Part shown: piece after piece, positions 42,623 to 50,491 of the stretch | Layout: each line of letters opens with the position of its first letter | How positions within the stretch are numbered: the stretch's first letter is position 1 | Assembly: GCA_030430575.1 (NCBI GenBank) | Contig: JAUIKF010000021.1 | Span: forward strand, 1-64,000 | DNA from: Bacteroidia bacterium | Lineage (GTDB): Bacteria; Bacteroidota; Bacteroidia; J057 | Direction: 5' to 3' | DNA: 64,000 nt | Made by a program: the position numbers and the translations under genes | Notes under the pieces: generated by a model | What the model was told of the DNA's origin: nothing | The model's database searches: none | The model's input: only the letters and a program-made list of their open reading frames with translations

Positions 42623-43762
42623 CTATTGCTTGGAGATTTTCAGGTGCTGCACTTCATCTTTCATGTCAGAAACTTCCAACATGTACATACCCGCAGGAAA
42701 ATCACTCATATCGATCTGAAAATCCGAACCATAATTAGGTCCTAGTTCCTGCGTGTCATAAAAGAAAGCTCGTCCTTGCATATCATATAGCTTGAAGCTA
42801 TAAGTCTGGTCATCGGTGAGAGCGAGACGAATATTTAAGTTGTTTTTTGTGGGGTTAGGGAAGGCTTTGACGTCAAATTTGAGTCCATCAAATTGTACCC
42901 TTACCGTATTTGAGTAACCAAATTCACCGTCAAGGTCTACATTTTTAAGGCGATAATATACGACCTTGGCCATTGGCGTTCCGTCAACATGCTGGTAAGA
43001 TTGCACTTGGTCTGTAGTACCTGCTCCTTGGATTTGAGCGATCTCAACTGCATCAGCAAAGTCTGAGCGGAAGCTTTTTTCTACAGAGAAATAATCATTG
43101 TGAAGCTCCATGGCTGTCTCCCAAGTAAGGAGGACCTCATCATTGGTCTGGCGCTGTGCATCAAAAGAAGCGATCTCTACAGGAAGTGTAGGGCCACCGA
43201 GATATGAGACGGAATAAGGGATAGGGAAGAAATTGACGTCCCCAAGTTGGTTAATTAAGTTTTCACTTTCATTTTCGAGGTAGACATTAGCTACACAAGA
43301 ACGGTCGATAGAAAGCTTCAGGACAAGTAATGGAGCAGCACTAGGCACTGTGAGGATATTAAAAGGCAAGCCTGGAGGGGTCGCATCAGAGATAGCGTAG
43401 CTATAGCGAGCGTTGAAATTGAGGGATGCATAATCCAAGTTCAAAGACTCAGTCATAGCGCAACGCTCAAAAATGGGAGGGTTCCAAACAGAAAGAAAAT
43501 AAGAGTACTCCATGTTAACAATTGTGTCTTCTGTCGCACAGAAAGCAGCAGTATAAGAGTAGACACATGAAGACTGAAAAGCGAGAGAAAAATTAGCGCC
43601 GCGAATGCTTACAGGTGTTGGACCATTGCTTTGCATGTATACATAGACTGTATCCTTATTTAGGGTACCCGTCTTAACTTCATAAGAAACAGTAATAGCT
43701 TGAGAAAAAACAAGAGTGGTTGCAAGGAGGAAGATAACGGTTAGTAGAAGTTTTTTGCTCAT
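42623..43762 (-). CDS. Secreted protein with T9SS sorting domain
   Basis: 379 residues. Signal peptide 1-20 (MSKKLLLTVIFLLATTLVFS, Q). Residues about 22-185 form a domain of unknown family with several cysteines (SSCVYSYTAAFCATED, RSCVANVYLENES), resembling cohesin-like surface modules. A fibronectin-like module follows (VLLTWETAMELHNDYFSVEK ... YYRLKNVDLDGEFGYSNT), then the sorting domain (KAFPNPTKNNLNIRLALTD ... GMYMLEVSDMKDEVQHLKIS). A strong terminator lies just after it and a 38-bp palindrome is about 180 bases upstream of the ATG. A role at the surface is likely; specific function unknown. Confidence 0.82.
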   Translation of the reverse strand: MSKKLLLTVIFLLATTLVFSQAITVSYEVKTGTLNKDTVYVYMQSNGPTPVSIRGANFSLAFQSSCVYSYTAAFCATEDTIVNMEYSYFLSVWNPPIFERCAMTESLNLDYASLNFNARYSYAISDATPPGLPFNILTVPSAAPLLVLKLSIDRSCVANVYLENESENLINQLGDVNFFPIPYSVSYLGGPTLPVEIASFDAQRQTNDEVLLTWETAMELHNDYFSVEKSFRSDFADAVEIAQIQGAGTTDQVQSYQHVDGTPMAKVVYYRLKNVDLDGEFGYSNTVRVQFDGLKFDVKAFPNPTKNNLNIRLALTDDQTYSFKLYDMQGRAFFYDTQELGPNYGSDFQIDMSDFPAGMYMLEVSDMKDEVQHLKISKQ

Positions 43763-44336
43763 GGTTAGGTTTGTTAGAAAAAAAGAATCCTGATAGTTGA
43801 GACGCTAGGTGTAAGAGAAACGAGAAACGTTGTAAGTACTTTAGATGTTATGTTTTTGTTTAAAATGTTATACAAACATACCTCCAAAGAACATTTTTGT
43901 CAATGCTTTTAGTCAAAAAATGGCCAAAAACACTCAAAAATACGTATTTTACGGTATACATACCGCAAAATACGTATGTTAGTATCTGGTACGTTTTTGC
44001 ATTTTTTCTAGGTAGAAGATGAGAATATTTACGTATCCTTCCACAAACAAGATGTAAGGATAGTATACAAAGTGTACAAAAAATGGAAATCTTACCCTGA
44101 AATGAGGATTTCGGGTAAGGCACAAGGGGTGTGTCACAGGAAGGAAAAAGGAAATACCTGAATAGGCATACCTATAGGTGGCACACAAGAAGTAGACAAT
44201 AGAAAGGTAGAAAAAGGAAGCTTACAAGAGCAGGTGTAGCTTTGATTCAGTCTAAGTGCGTTCTATTAAATGAAGCGAATCATTTTTTCCGCTCTTAAAT
44301 TACTGATTTTGTAAATGTAGGGACAAAAAACATTTC
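43763..44336. other. AT-rich intergenic region with an operator-like palindrome
   Basis: 574 bases between two minus-strand genes. An 87-codon minus-strand frame exists but lacks plausible composition. The palindrome at 43940-43977 is described separately. No hairpin with a U tract ends the SDR gene here other than weak AAATGTAGGGACA-type sequence, and no other structure is seen. Confidence 0.4.
43940..43977. promoter_or_regulatory. 38-bp near-perfect palindrome
   Basis: ATACGTATTTTACGGTAT (43940-43957) and ATACCGCAAAATACGTAT (43960-43977) are inverted with 17 of 18 positions matching and only two bases between. The short loop and long arms favour a protein-binding site over a terminator. 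A partial ACGTATGTTAGTATCTGGTA follows. It lies 178 bases upstream of the 42623-43762 gene. Confidence 0.6.
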
Positions 44337-45170
44337 CTACAAATGTTTTTTATCTTTCCTACTATGACCAACAAATGTACTCATTGCATCATAGACCTTT
44401 AGCATATCGCCTACAACAAAGTCAAATAGGCGGGCGGGCATGATCCCTCGCAGAACGGGTGCCAGCTTGACGACCCATGGTTCGCGTACATGGATATGGT
44501 TGTGCTTGATGGCGTCTATGATTTTGGTGACAATCTCGTCTGGCTCCATGAGTGGCATCAGGGGCGGTGCCTCTACCCCGTCAAACATCCCTGTGTTGAT
44601 ATAGCCTGGCGTGACAGTGGTCACATTGATATTATTATAAGCCCGCTCCAACTCTATCCTGAGCGATTCGGACCAGCCAAGAACTGCCCACTTGCTGGCG
44701 ACATAAACAGACATGCCTGGATTTGGGATCAGGCCCGCCGCCGAAGCAATATTTACAATATGTCCCCTCCCTCGACGAATCATCGTCGGCAAAAAGAGGC
44801 GCGTGGCATGCATCACTGCGGAGACGTTGATCTCCAATGTGCGGTCAATCTCTTCTCTTGAATGGCCTTCAAAGTCTTTGCCGACCACTACCCCCGCATT
44901 ATTAATCAGAATATCTACGCCGCCACAGGTTTCGAGCACCGTCTGGGCAGCCGCTTCCATCGCATCGGTATCACGTACATTCATCACCTGAGGCAAAACC
45001 TCATAGCCCATTGCCTGAAATTCACCAGCAGTCTCATATAAAAGGCTTTCATTTACATCCCATATCACCAACATCCTCGCACCCGCTTCTAGCGCACGCT
45101 GGCCCATGAGTTTGCCGATCCCTGCGGCTCCACCAGTGATGAGTACTGTACGATTCTTGATTTTTGACAT
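44337..45170 (-). CDS. Short-chain dehydrogenase/reductase (classical SDR)
   Basis: 277 residues, NAD(P)-dependent oxidoreductase with a Rossmann fold. Cofactor motif TGGAAGIG (12-19), NNAG (90-93), and catalytic Ser143, Tyr156 and Lys160 (NIASAAGL, YVASK) are intact. The IWDVNES after strand 2 has Asp at the end, which favours NAD(H). The protein extends about 30 residues beyond the minimal SDR and includes RGIMPARLFDFVVGDML, as in long-chain alcohol or RDH10-like SDRs. The substrate cannot be deduced and no pathway genes are adjacent. Confidence 0.9.
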   Translation of the reverse strand: MSKIKNRTVLITGGAAGIGKLMGQRALEAGARMLVIWDVNESLLYETAGEFQAMGYEVLPQVMNVRDTDAMEAAAQTVLETCGGVDILINNAGVVVGKDFEGHSREEIDRTLEINVSAVMHATRLFLPTMIRRGRGHIVNIASAAGLIPNPGMSVYVASKWAVLGWSESLRIELERAYNNINVTTVTPGYINTGMFDGVEAPPLMPLMEPDEIVTKIIDAIKHNHIHVREPWVVKLAPVLRGIMPARLFDFVVGDMLKVYDAMSTFVGHSRKDKKHL

Positions 45171-45227
45171 ATTATTAGCTATTTCATTTATACAAAACTA
45201 CAAAAGTATGCATGCATAACAAATGAA

Positions 45228-45312
45228 AGAATGAGTGGAGGAGAGAATGATAGAATGGGAAACTTCTTCCATGCTGAATTCTTCATTCTCAATTCTTCAT
45301 TTTCAATTTTCA
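45228..45312. repeat. Intergenic palindrome, GAATGATAGAATG vocabulary
   Basis: AATGAAAGAATGAGTGGAGG and AGAGAATGATAGAATGGGAA pair loosely with GAATTCTTCATTCTCAATTC and TTCATTTTCAATTTTCACTT. Located between the SDR gene and the first of two paralogous lipoprotein genes. Confidence 0.5.
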
Positions 45313-45321
45313 CTTCCTCCC

Positions 45322-46347
45322 CTACCATTTATCCTTTGGGAGATACTGCACCTCTTGGCCTATCTCTCCATCAATGTCATCAATCGTATAAAAAGTATTT
45401 TCAACCTTGAACAGCTTCACATGGAATCCATTTTCAAGGATCCAAAAGTACTCACTGCCCATACATTTGCCTGCCTCATCATAGTGACATAGGTACCGAA
45501 GCATAGGATTGTCTTTTTGAAAAATATCCATATAGGCCAATTGGCCATCCGCGCGCCAGGTCATTTTTAGCTCTTCTTTGACGGCAGTTAATGAATTTAC
45601 ATCTACCCGATAAGAAGTCAGCGCTTTATAAGGCCGCGCAGCTTTGGGGCTCCTATAATAAAAGCGATAAGTTTTGAGAGGCTTTTCCCCAACAAAATAG
45701 GTCCGCCGAATCATGTGTTGCGTCTTCTGGTTATGTTCTCCATAGTCTTGGACAAATGAATAGCGCCAAGGAGCCTTTTTCTCCCATAGGATATGATTCA
45801 AATCATATCGCTTGATGTAATTTTCCATAGAAATCTTTCCCGCCTCGGTCAGATGCGTCACCGCCTCTTGGTGGCCATCCAGCCCCCAATGGACTACTGC
45901 GACTTTCTGCCAAGCAGAATCCGTCCGTCTATACACCTCCTGCGATTTGATGCATGTTTGGAGTTTCTCAGTCGAATAGGGAAATTTAATCGCCACGCCT
46001 GTAAGGACTGCTTCTGGGGAGGCGTACTCATCTTTCAGGACCCACTTCCTTTTATCCAACAAAATCGCATCTGCCTTTACCTTATGGCCTTCATGTTTAA
46101 GCTTTCCCAAAAGCACTTCATATGACCCACTTCCCTTCACTTCTAGCTTGGAAATGAAACGATAGGTAGTGTCCGCAGGCTCCTCCCCAGGCGGATATAG
46201 GACCAACTTGTCATCCTGGCTCCAGGGATTTGAAGGAGAGTATGTTTGTGCCTGTCCTGCATAAGGCTTCATGTAATAATAACTCTCAGTACAGGCTGAG
46301 GCCAGCAATAGCATTAGGAAGAGGTATATAGGGTGGTAGTATTTCAT
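45322..46347 (-). CDS. Lipoprotein, paralogue pair member 1
   Basis: 341 residues. Lipoprotein signal MKYYHPIYLFLMLLLASACT with lipobox ASAC (Cys19). The mature protein shares with the gene at 46626-47648 a matching order of motifs: LVLYPPGEEPADTTYRFISK / LEVKGSGSYEVLLGKLK / ADAILLDKRK / GVAIKFPYS / HWGLDGHQEAVTHLTEAGK, and both end in YLPKDKW or YLPKEKW. No known domain is recognised. The pair is separated by a family B repeat. Anchored to the periplasmic or outer membrane face; function unknown. Confidence 0.75.
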   Translation of the reverse strand: MKYYHPIYLFLMLLLASACTESYYYMKPYAGQAQTYSPSNPWSQDDKLVLYPPGEEPADTTYRFISKLEVKGSGSYEVLLGKLKHEGHKVKADAILLDKRKWVLKDEYASPEAVLTGVAIKFPYSTEKLQTCIKSQEVYRRTDSAWQKVAVVHWGLDGHQEAVTHLTEAGKISMENYIKRYDLNHILWEKKAPWRYSFVQDYGEHNQKTQHMIRRTYFVGEKPLKTYRFYYRSPKAARPYKALTSYRVDVNSLTAVKEELKMTWRADGQLAYMDIFQKDNPMLRYLCHYDEAGKCMGSEYFWILENGFHVKLFKVENTFYTIDDIDGEIGQEVQYLPKDKW

Positions 46348-46380
46348 CTTAATTAAATTTTGAGATTGAATTTGAGTATC

Positions 46381-46604
46381 GTGTGTAAAAAGTCTATGAT
46401 CATTTCATAACAACAGAGTTGTCCCTTCGGAATACTCAGGGCATGCATTTCGACCAACGGGAGAAATCTAACAGGCCCTTTCGAGCGGTTATTTCCAGGC
46501 TTCTAGACCACACTGTTAGATTTCTCCTCCCTTCGGCGTTGCTCAGGACAGGCTCGACTCGTCGAAATGACCTTTTGAAAAAGGTATGAAAACTTTTTAC
46601 ACAC
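46381..46604. repeat. Complete family B repeat (224 bp)
   Basis: Ends GTGTGTAAAAAG (46381-46392) and CTTTTTACACAC (46593-46604), both flanked by ATC/GAT. Interior is the reverse orientation of the 40.4 kb unit, including CCAACGGGAGAAATCTAACA and TGTTAGATTTCTCCTCCCTT. This is the cleanest single copy in the window. The outer bases TTGAATTTGAGT and TTGAGTTTGAGC belong to the word vocabulary. Confidence 0.75.
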
Positions 46605-46625
46605 GATATTGAGTTTGAGCTTCTC

Positions 46626-47648
46626 CTACCACTTTTCCTTTGGCAAATACTGCGCATTAGGAGAAGCCGGGCCTTGGAAGTCTTCAAGGGTATAGAATTC
46701 ATAGGCGATCTTGAGGAAAGTGATATGCTCTCCATCCTTGCGATACCATTGCATGACACCCCCCAGGCATTTTCCATCAGCCTTAAAGGTCTGGCTATAG
46801 CGCAGTTTGGGAGCTTTTTTGGGGGGAATGATTTTCATATCTGCCAACAGACCATTGGGTCGCCAGTTCATGATCAATACCGTCTGGGAATAAGGGGCAG
46901 AAAGGGTATGGGGAGGCTTGGCGTAGATTCTGGCTTTATGGGGTCTTGGATCATTCAGATCGGCAAAATAGAATTTGCAACTCTTTTGCTGCTTGCCTTC
47001 TATATAATACTTGCGATGCAGCACCCTGAATGTGGTTGACCGCTGTGGCCTGACATTAACAAAGGTATACTTCCAGTTCTCATTTTGCTCCCACAACAGA
47101 TGCCATAAGTCATAAGGTTTCACATATCTTTCTAGAATAGAATCTCCCGTTCCTGTGAGGTCAGTGACTATTTGTTCTTTGAAGTCTAAGGACCAATCAA
47201 TCCGTGCCACTTGTTCCCAACCCGTATCTACTCGGTGGTAGATATGCTTGGATTTGACAAAATTAGTTAGGTAATCAAGCTGGTTATGGTACTTGATCCC
47301 AATTCCTGAAAGGCTCATTTCAGGGTAAGGAGACGCATCTGTGGGGATCGTTTTGGGTTCTGCCAGCAGGACCGCATCCACCCCGGCCTTGGCGCCTTCT
47401 GCCATCATTTTCTTTTGTAAGTCTTTGTAGAAATTAGGCCCCTTTACTTCTAGTGTCACGATTTTGAAGTAATTGGAATCTGCCGGGAAGGAGCCTGGAG
47501 GGAAAAGGGTGACTTCCTTATTATGGGCAAATGTGGGGATAGGGGAAAGGCGTTTGCCTATGGGAGGCGTATCCCTGACGGGATAGGTCTGGAGGCAGGC
47601 AGAACAACAGAGGAAAATCAGGAAAAAGAAAGAATAAAAGATTCGCAT
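46626..47648 (-). CDS. Lipoprotein, paralogue pair member 2
   Basis: About 340 residues from the start MRIFYSFFFLIFLCCSACLQ (47648), giving a lipobox CSAC. The frame is open 23 codons further upstream but that sequence adds nothing expected. Homologous throughout to the 45322-46347 protein: VTLFPPGSFPADSNYFKIVT, LEVKGPNFYKDLQKKM, VDAVLLAEPKT, GIGIKYHNQLDYLTNF, DWSLDFKEQIVTDLTGTG and terminal YLPKEKW. The pair arose by tandem duplication and has since diverged widely. Function unknown; not part of a recognised surface-polysaccharide (SusD) family. Confidence 0.75.
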   Translation of the reverse strand: MRIFYSFFFLIFLCCSACLQTYPVRDTPPIGKRLSPIPTFAHNKEVTLFPPGSFPADSNYFKIVTLEVKGPNFYKDLQKKMMAEGAKAGVDAVLLAEPKTIPTDASPYPEMSLSGIGIKYHNQLDYLTNFVKSKHIYHRVDTGWEQVARIDWSLDFKEQIVTDLTGTGDSILERYVKPYDLWHLLWEQNENWKYTFVNVRPQRSTTFRVLHRKYYIEGKQQKSCKFYFADLNDPRPHKARIYAKPPHTLSAPYSQTVLIMNWRPNGLLADMKIIPPKKAPKLRYSQTFKADGKCLGGVMQWYRKDGEHITFLKIAYEFYTLEDFQGPASPNAQYLPKEKW

Positions 47649-47830
47649 GTTAAGGGCTATTAAGGGTGAAAAAAAGATCAGCAAACCAGTCATTTGCCGA
47701 ATATTTCCCTTAATCAAGCAAATCGATGCGTTTTTCTCAATCCTGAGTGAATATCCGTGTAGGGATGGTTAGCGTGGGTGGTAACTATTCTCAAACACTT
47801 CTTGGATAAAATCAATTTTGGCAATAAAAA

Positions 47831-47884
47831 AAAACCGCCCGAAGGCGGTTTTCCTGTAGAGACGCGATGAATCGCGTCTCTACA
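47831..47884 (-). terminator. Tandem double-hairpin terminator
   Basis: On the minus strand, TGTAGAGACGCGAT/ATCGCGTCTCTACA (47855-47884) is followed by AAAACCGCC/GGCGGTTTT (47831-47852) and a run of T. It ends the 47899-49452 gene. A matching pair stands on the other side of that gene at about 49601-49657. Confidence 0.85.
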
Positions 47885-47898
47885 AATTATATCAAAAA

Positions 47899-49452
47899 TT
47901 ATTTTTTGAGCACTTTGATCGTCTGCGACGCTGTCGCTGTCCTCACCATCAGGAGGTACATCCCTGCGGTCAGGTCACTCGTTTCGAGTGTGCCTTCGTG
48001 CTGGGCTTCGCCCAGTTGAATCGTTTCGCTACGGACGACACGGCCCGTCATGTCCAAGAGGCGAACGTGAGCTTCACCTGCCTCAGTACCGCTCAAGCGA
48101 TAGCTGAGCTGTGCGCCAAATGGGTTGGGATATCCTTCCAGATTCAGTTCCAGCGCACCTGGATTGGCTAAGCGAGGAGGAGGAGGAAAATTACATTCGT
48201 GTGAGAAATTGGCAAAGCTGAAGTTCTTTGCACCTCCACCAGCTCCTTTGCTGGCCACCATGCCTGCGGCATAAGGATCGGATGAGAAGGTGGTGCTGCC
48301 CACATACTCCCATACCGTCCCTCGTCTTGAGTAATAGCCTGTGACATTATTCCCTGTGCGGATCAGGCGCAGCCAAGAGCCAAGGCGGCGTTTGGCAGCC
48401 TTGGTAGCTACGGTGACAGTGGTAGCTCCAGCGGTAGAGCGAGTAAGCATCTTGATTTGCTTTTGTCCATTGACAACAATAGCTACGTGACTGGCATCTT
48501 CGGTATCACACGCACGGAGCATCAAGCCCGCCTGGCGATTGGCATTGTTCTGAATGCCCGTCACTCGGACGATCAGGTCAATATCGCCTGTCTCTTCATT
48601 CGAAGCAAAGTGAAAGCCATCGGCTGTGCCCTTGATACCTGATCCGGCAGCATTCATATTATAGCTTCCCGAAGGTCCATAAATATGGTAGGTAGCGCCG
48701 CCACTGGCATCTCCGATGTCCATCCCACCGTGGCAGTCGCCCAGGTCACAAGGAACTTCACAAGTTCCAAATTCCAGGTTGTCGACTACTTCTCCAGCTC
48801 CATTTGGAGATTCGATCTCTATACGTGTGATGACTTCATCTGCGGTCAGGCCAAAGAAGATACCATTAATACCATTAGTTGCTGGTGTATAGGTATTGAT
48901 CAAGGCTCCCCCTGCTCCATATACCCTGATTGTCGTATTTTCTGGGGCCCCAGCAATATAAAGGTCTAGCCCTACAGAAAAGACATCATTATTGGGGAAG
49001 CTAATGATATTATATGCGGCAAAAAGGTCTGCTGCGATCAGTGGCGTCGGGGTGGAAGGCCCAAAAGTTCCCGCTCCTAAAGCAACTACAGTTCCAGCGT
49101 TAGCAGCATAGGAAAAGCCCCCTACGAGGGTCCCCCCACAGGAATTGGCACTATTTACTGGATTACCACATCCGACAACTCCGCTAGGGGGCACTGCTAA
49201 GGTATTAAAGTCCTCTAAGGTCAAGCCTGCACAGGCGGCCTGGAAGGCAGTCCGGTCACTGTAGGTATTGGTGATGCCCTCAGGCTGAGGGGTAATGGTC
49301 GGCGGCGCATAAGACTGGCTTTGTGACTGTAGGGGCATGCCTGCCTCTAAGTCGGAGAAGGAGGTGGCCACTTTGGTCTCTTGCTGCGCAAGCAATAGGC
49401 TGGGGATTAACAAACAAGTGAGAAAGCTAATAATAAGCGAAAAGTTCTTCAT
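47899..49452 (-). CDS. Secreted protein with concanavalin-like domain and T9SS sorting domain
   Basis: 517 residues. Signal peptide 1-22 (MKNFSLIISFLTCLLIPSLL, LAQ). Residues about 60-235 form a beta-rich domain (AACAGLTLEDFNTLAVPPSG ... FPNNDVFSVGLDLYIAGAPE) of unknown role. Residues about 240-420 resemble the concanavalin A-like DUF1349 domain (GLMLRACDTEDASHVAIVVN, WLRLIRTGNNVTGYYSRRGT), a fold often linked to carbohydrate binding. The last 75 residues are a T9SS sorting domain (NLEGYPNPFGAQLSYRLSG ... GMYLLMVRTATASQTIKVLK). It is bounded on both sides by the same double-hairpin terminator type, so it is an independent unit. Confidence 0.83.
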   Translation of the reverse strand: MKNFSLIISFLTCLLIPSLLLAQQETKVATSFSDLEAGMPLQSQSQSYAPPTITPQPEGITNTYSDRTAFQAACAGLTLEDFNTLAVPPSGVVGCGNPVNSANSCGGTLVGGFSYAANAGTVVALGAGTFGPSTPTPLIAADLFAAYNIISFPNNDVFSVGLDLYIAGAPENTTIRVYGAGGALINTYTPATNGINGIFFGLTADEVITRIEIESPNGAGEVVDNLEFGTCEVPCDLGDCHGGMDIGDASGGATYHIYGPSGSYNMNAAGSGIKGTADGFHFASNEETGDIDLIVRVTGIQNNANRQAGLMLRACDTEDASHVAIVVNGQKQIKMLTRSTAGATTVTVATKAAKRRLGSWLRLIRTGNNVTGYYSRRGTVWEYVGSTTFSSDPYAAGMVASKGAGGGAKNFSFANFSHECNFPPPPRLANPGALELNLEGYPNPFGAQLSYRLSGTEAGEAHVRLLDMTGRVVRSETIQLGEAQHEGTLETSDLTAGMYLLMVRTATASQTIKVLKK

Positions 49453-49600
49453 TCAGAAAAAATTGAAGGGTGGGTAAAATTAACATGTCTAAAGTATAAT
49501 AAATATTTGTCCTATGAAAATAAAAATAATTATATATTATTATAAAATGTATCAAATAAAAAATATTCACCTCAAAAAAATGGTTTTTATTTAAGGGATA

Positions 49601-49657
49601 AAAACCGCTTTCGGCAGTTTTTTCCTATAGAGACGCGATGAATCGTGTCTCTATAGG
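49601..49657 (-). terminator. Tandem double-hairpin terminator
   Basis: CCTATAGAGACGCGAT/ATCGTGTCTCTATAGG (49624-49657) preceded on the plus strand by AAAACCGC/GCAGTTTT (about 49601-49618). It ends the GrpB-containing unit. Sequence differs from the 47831-47884 pair at several stem positions (for example GTGTCT instead of GCGTCT), while architecture is the same. Confidence 0.75.
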
Positions 49658-49680
49658 AGAAAATCCTCATACGTCAACTG

Positions 49681-50211
49681 CTAATATTCCTTCTGCGCTT
49701 TTCTCAACACATCAGCGATAAAATCGCTTTTACCCGCCAAGTACTTCTCGAATTGCCTGCCATAATTGTAAGCATTGGAAAGACCTACCTTTAAATCAGC
49801 ATAGGCCGCCGCTGCTTCTGGGTGATCATTGAGGTATCGGACAAATAGTAGTTTAGCCATGATCTCAGGATGGCCGATTTGGCAGACGTGCATCTTGTGG
49901 GTTCTCACGTAGTTGACGTCTTTGCTATAGTAAAAGCGGCCAGGCGTTCCGCCCTGAGTCACCAACTCCCCTCGGACCCGATAGCCCAATGCTTCTATCG
50001 CCCGATCATAATCTGACAAACGCTGATCATCCTTGGCCACTGCCAATATGTCGATCTCGGGCTTTGCAAGCGTCAGCGGAATTGCCGTGCTGCCAATGTG
50101 ATGGATCGAGCAGAGCAAGTCTCCAAAAACACGAGTTATGGCTTCCTTTTCCGCTATGTATTGGTCTTTCCAGATAGGATTATAAGGGAGCAGCTTAAAT
50201 TCTTTTTTCAT
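49681..50211 (-). CDS. GrpB family (UPF0157) nucleotidyltransferase-fold protein
   Basis: 176 residues from MKKEFKLLPYNPIW (50211). GrpB-family signatures are clear: SIHHIGSTAIPLTLAKPEID (nucleotidyltransferase motif with the GSTAI...K.EID residues), HVCQIGHPE and YLNDHPEAAAAYADLK. Family members have the polymerase-beta nucleotidyltransferase fold but no settled substrate; some are linked to small-molecule or dephospho-CoA metabolism by fusion. It is the last gene of a tight three-gene unit and is followed by a strong terminator. Confidence 0.88.
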   Translation of the reverse strand: MKKEFKLLPYNPIWKDQYIAEKEAITRVFGDLLCSIHHIGSTAIPLTLAKPEIDILAVAKDDQRLSDYDRAIEALGYRVRGELVTQGGTPGRFYYSKDVNYVRTHKMHVCQIGHPEIMAKLLFVRYLNDHPEAAAAYADLKVGLSNAYNYGRQFEKYLAGKSDFIADVLRKAQKEY

Positions 50212-50212
50212 G

Positions 50213-50491
50213 CTAAAAGAAAGATAAAAATTCGAGAATCGCCCCAAACACCGAAAGAGTCCTTTCCGTGCTTTCCCTGCCAGCGGATTTCACCTCAGCA
50301 ATGCTTTTCGCTATTTGGGCAGGGGGACGGGAAGTATCTATTTTTGCCAACTCAGTCGTACCAAAGAATCTCTTCAAATCTGCCTCATCCTTGCATTTTT
50401 TGAGCTGCTGAAATTCTTTATAGGTGAAGGTAGACCGAAACAATCGCTGGCGTCGGATTTCTGCGTGGATTTGTTGGCCAAGGGTTTTCAT
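50213..50491 (-). CDS. Small hypothetical protein (92 residues)
   Basis: I do not recognise this family. Soluble, basic N-terminal half (MKTLGQQIHAEIRRQRLFRS ... FQQLKKCKDEADLKRFF) and no membrane span or cysteine pair. Its start overlaps the stop of the upstream gene by four bases (ATGA) and its stop lies one base from the downstream GrpB start, which strongly favours a real, translationally coupled gene. Confidence 0.65.
   Translation of the reverse strand: MKTLGQQIHAEIRRQRLFRSTFTYKEFQQLKKCKDEADLKRFFGTTELAKIDTSRPPAQIAKSIAEVKSAGRESTERTLSVFGAILEFLSFF

Noticed and set aside
43860-44123. 87-codon minus-strand frame in the AT-rich gap
   Set aside because: It spans the 38-bp palindrome, has low-quality composition and no similarity to any known protein type.
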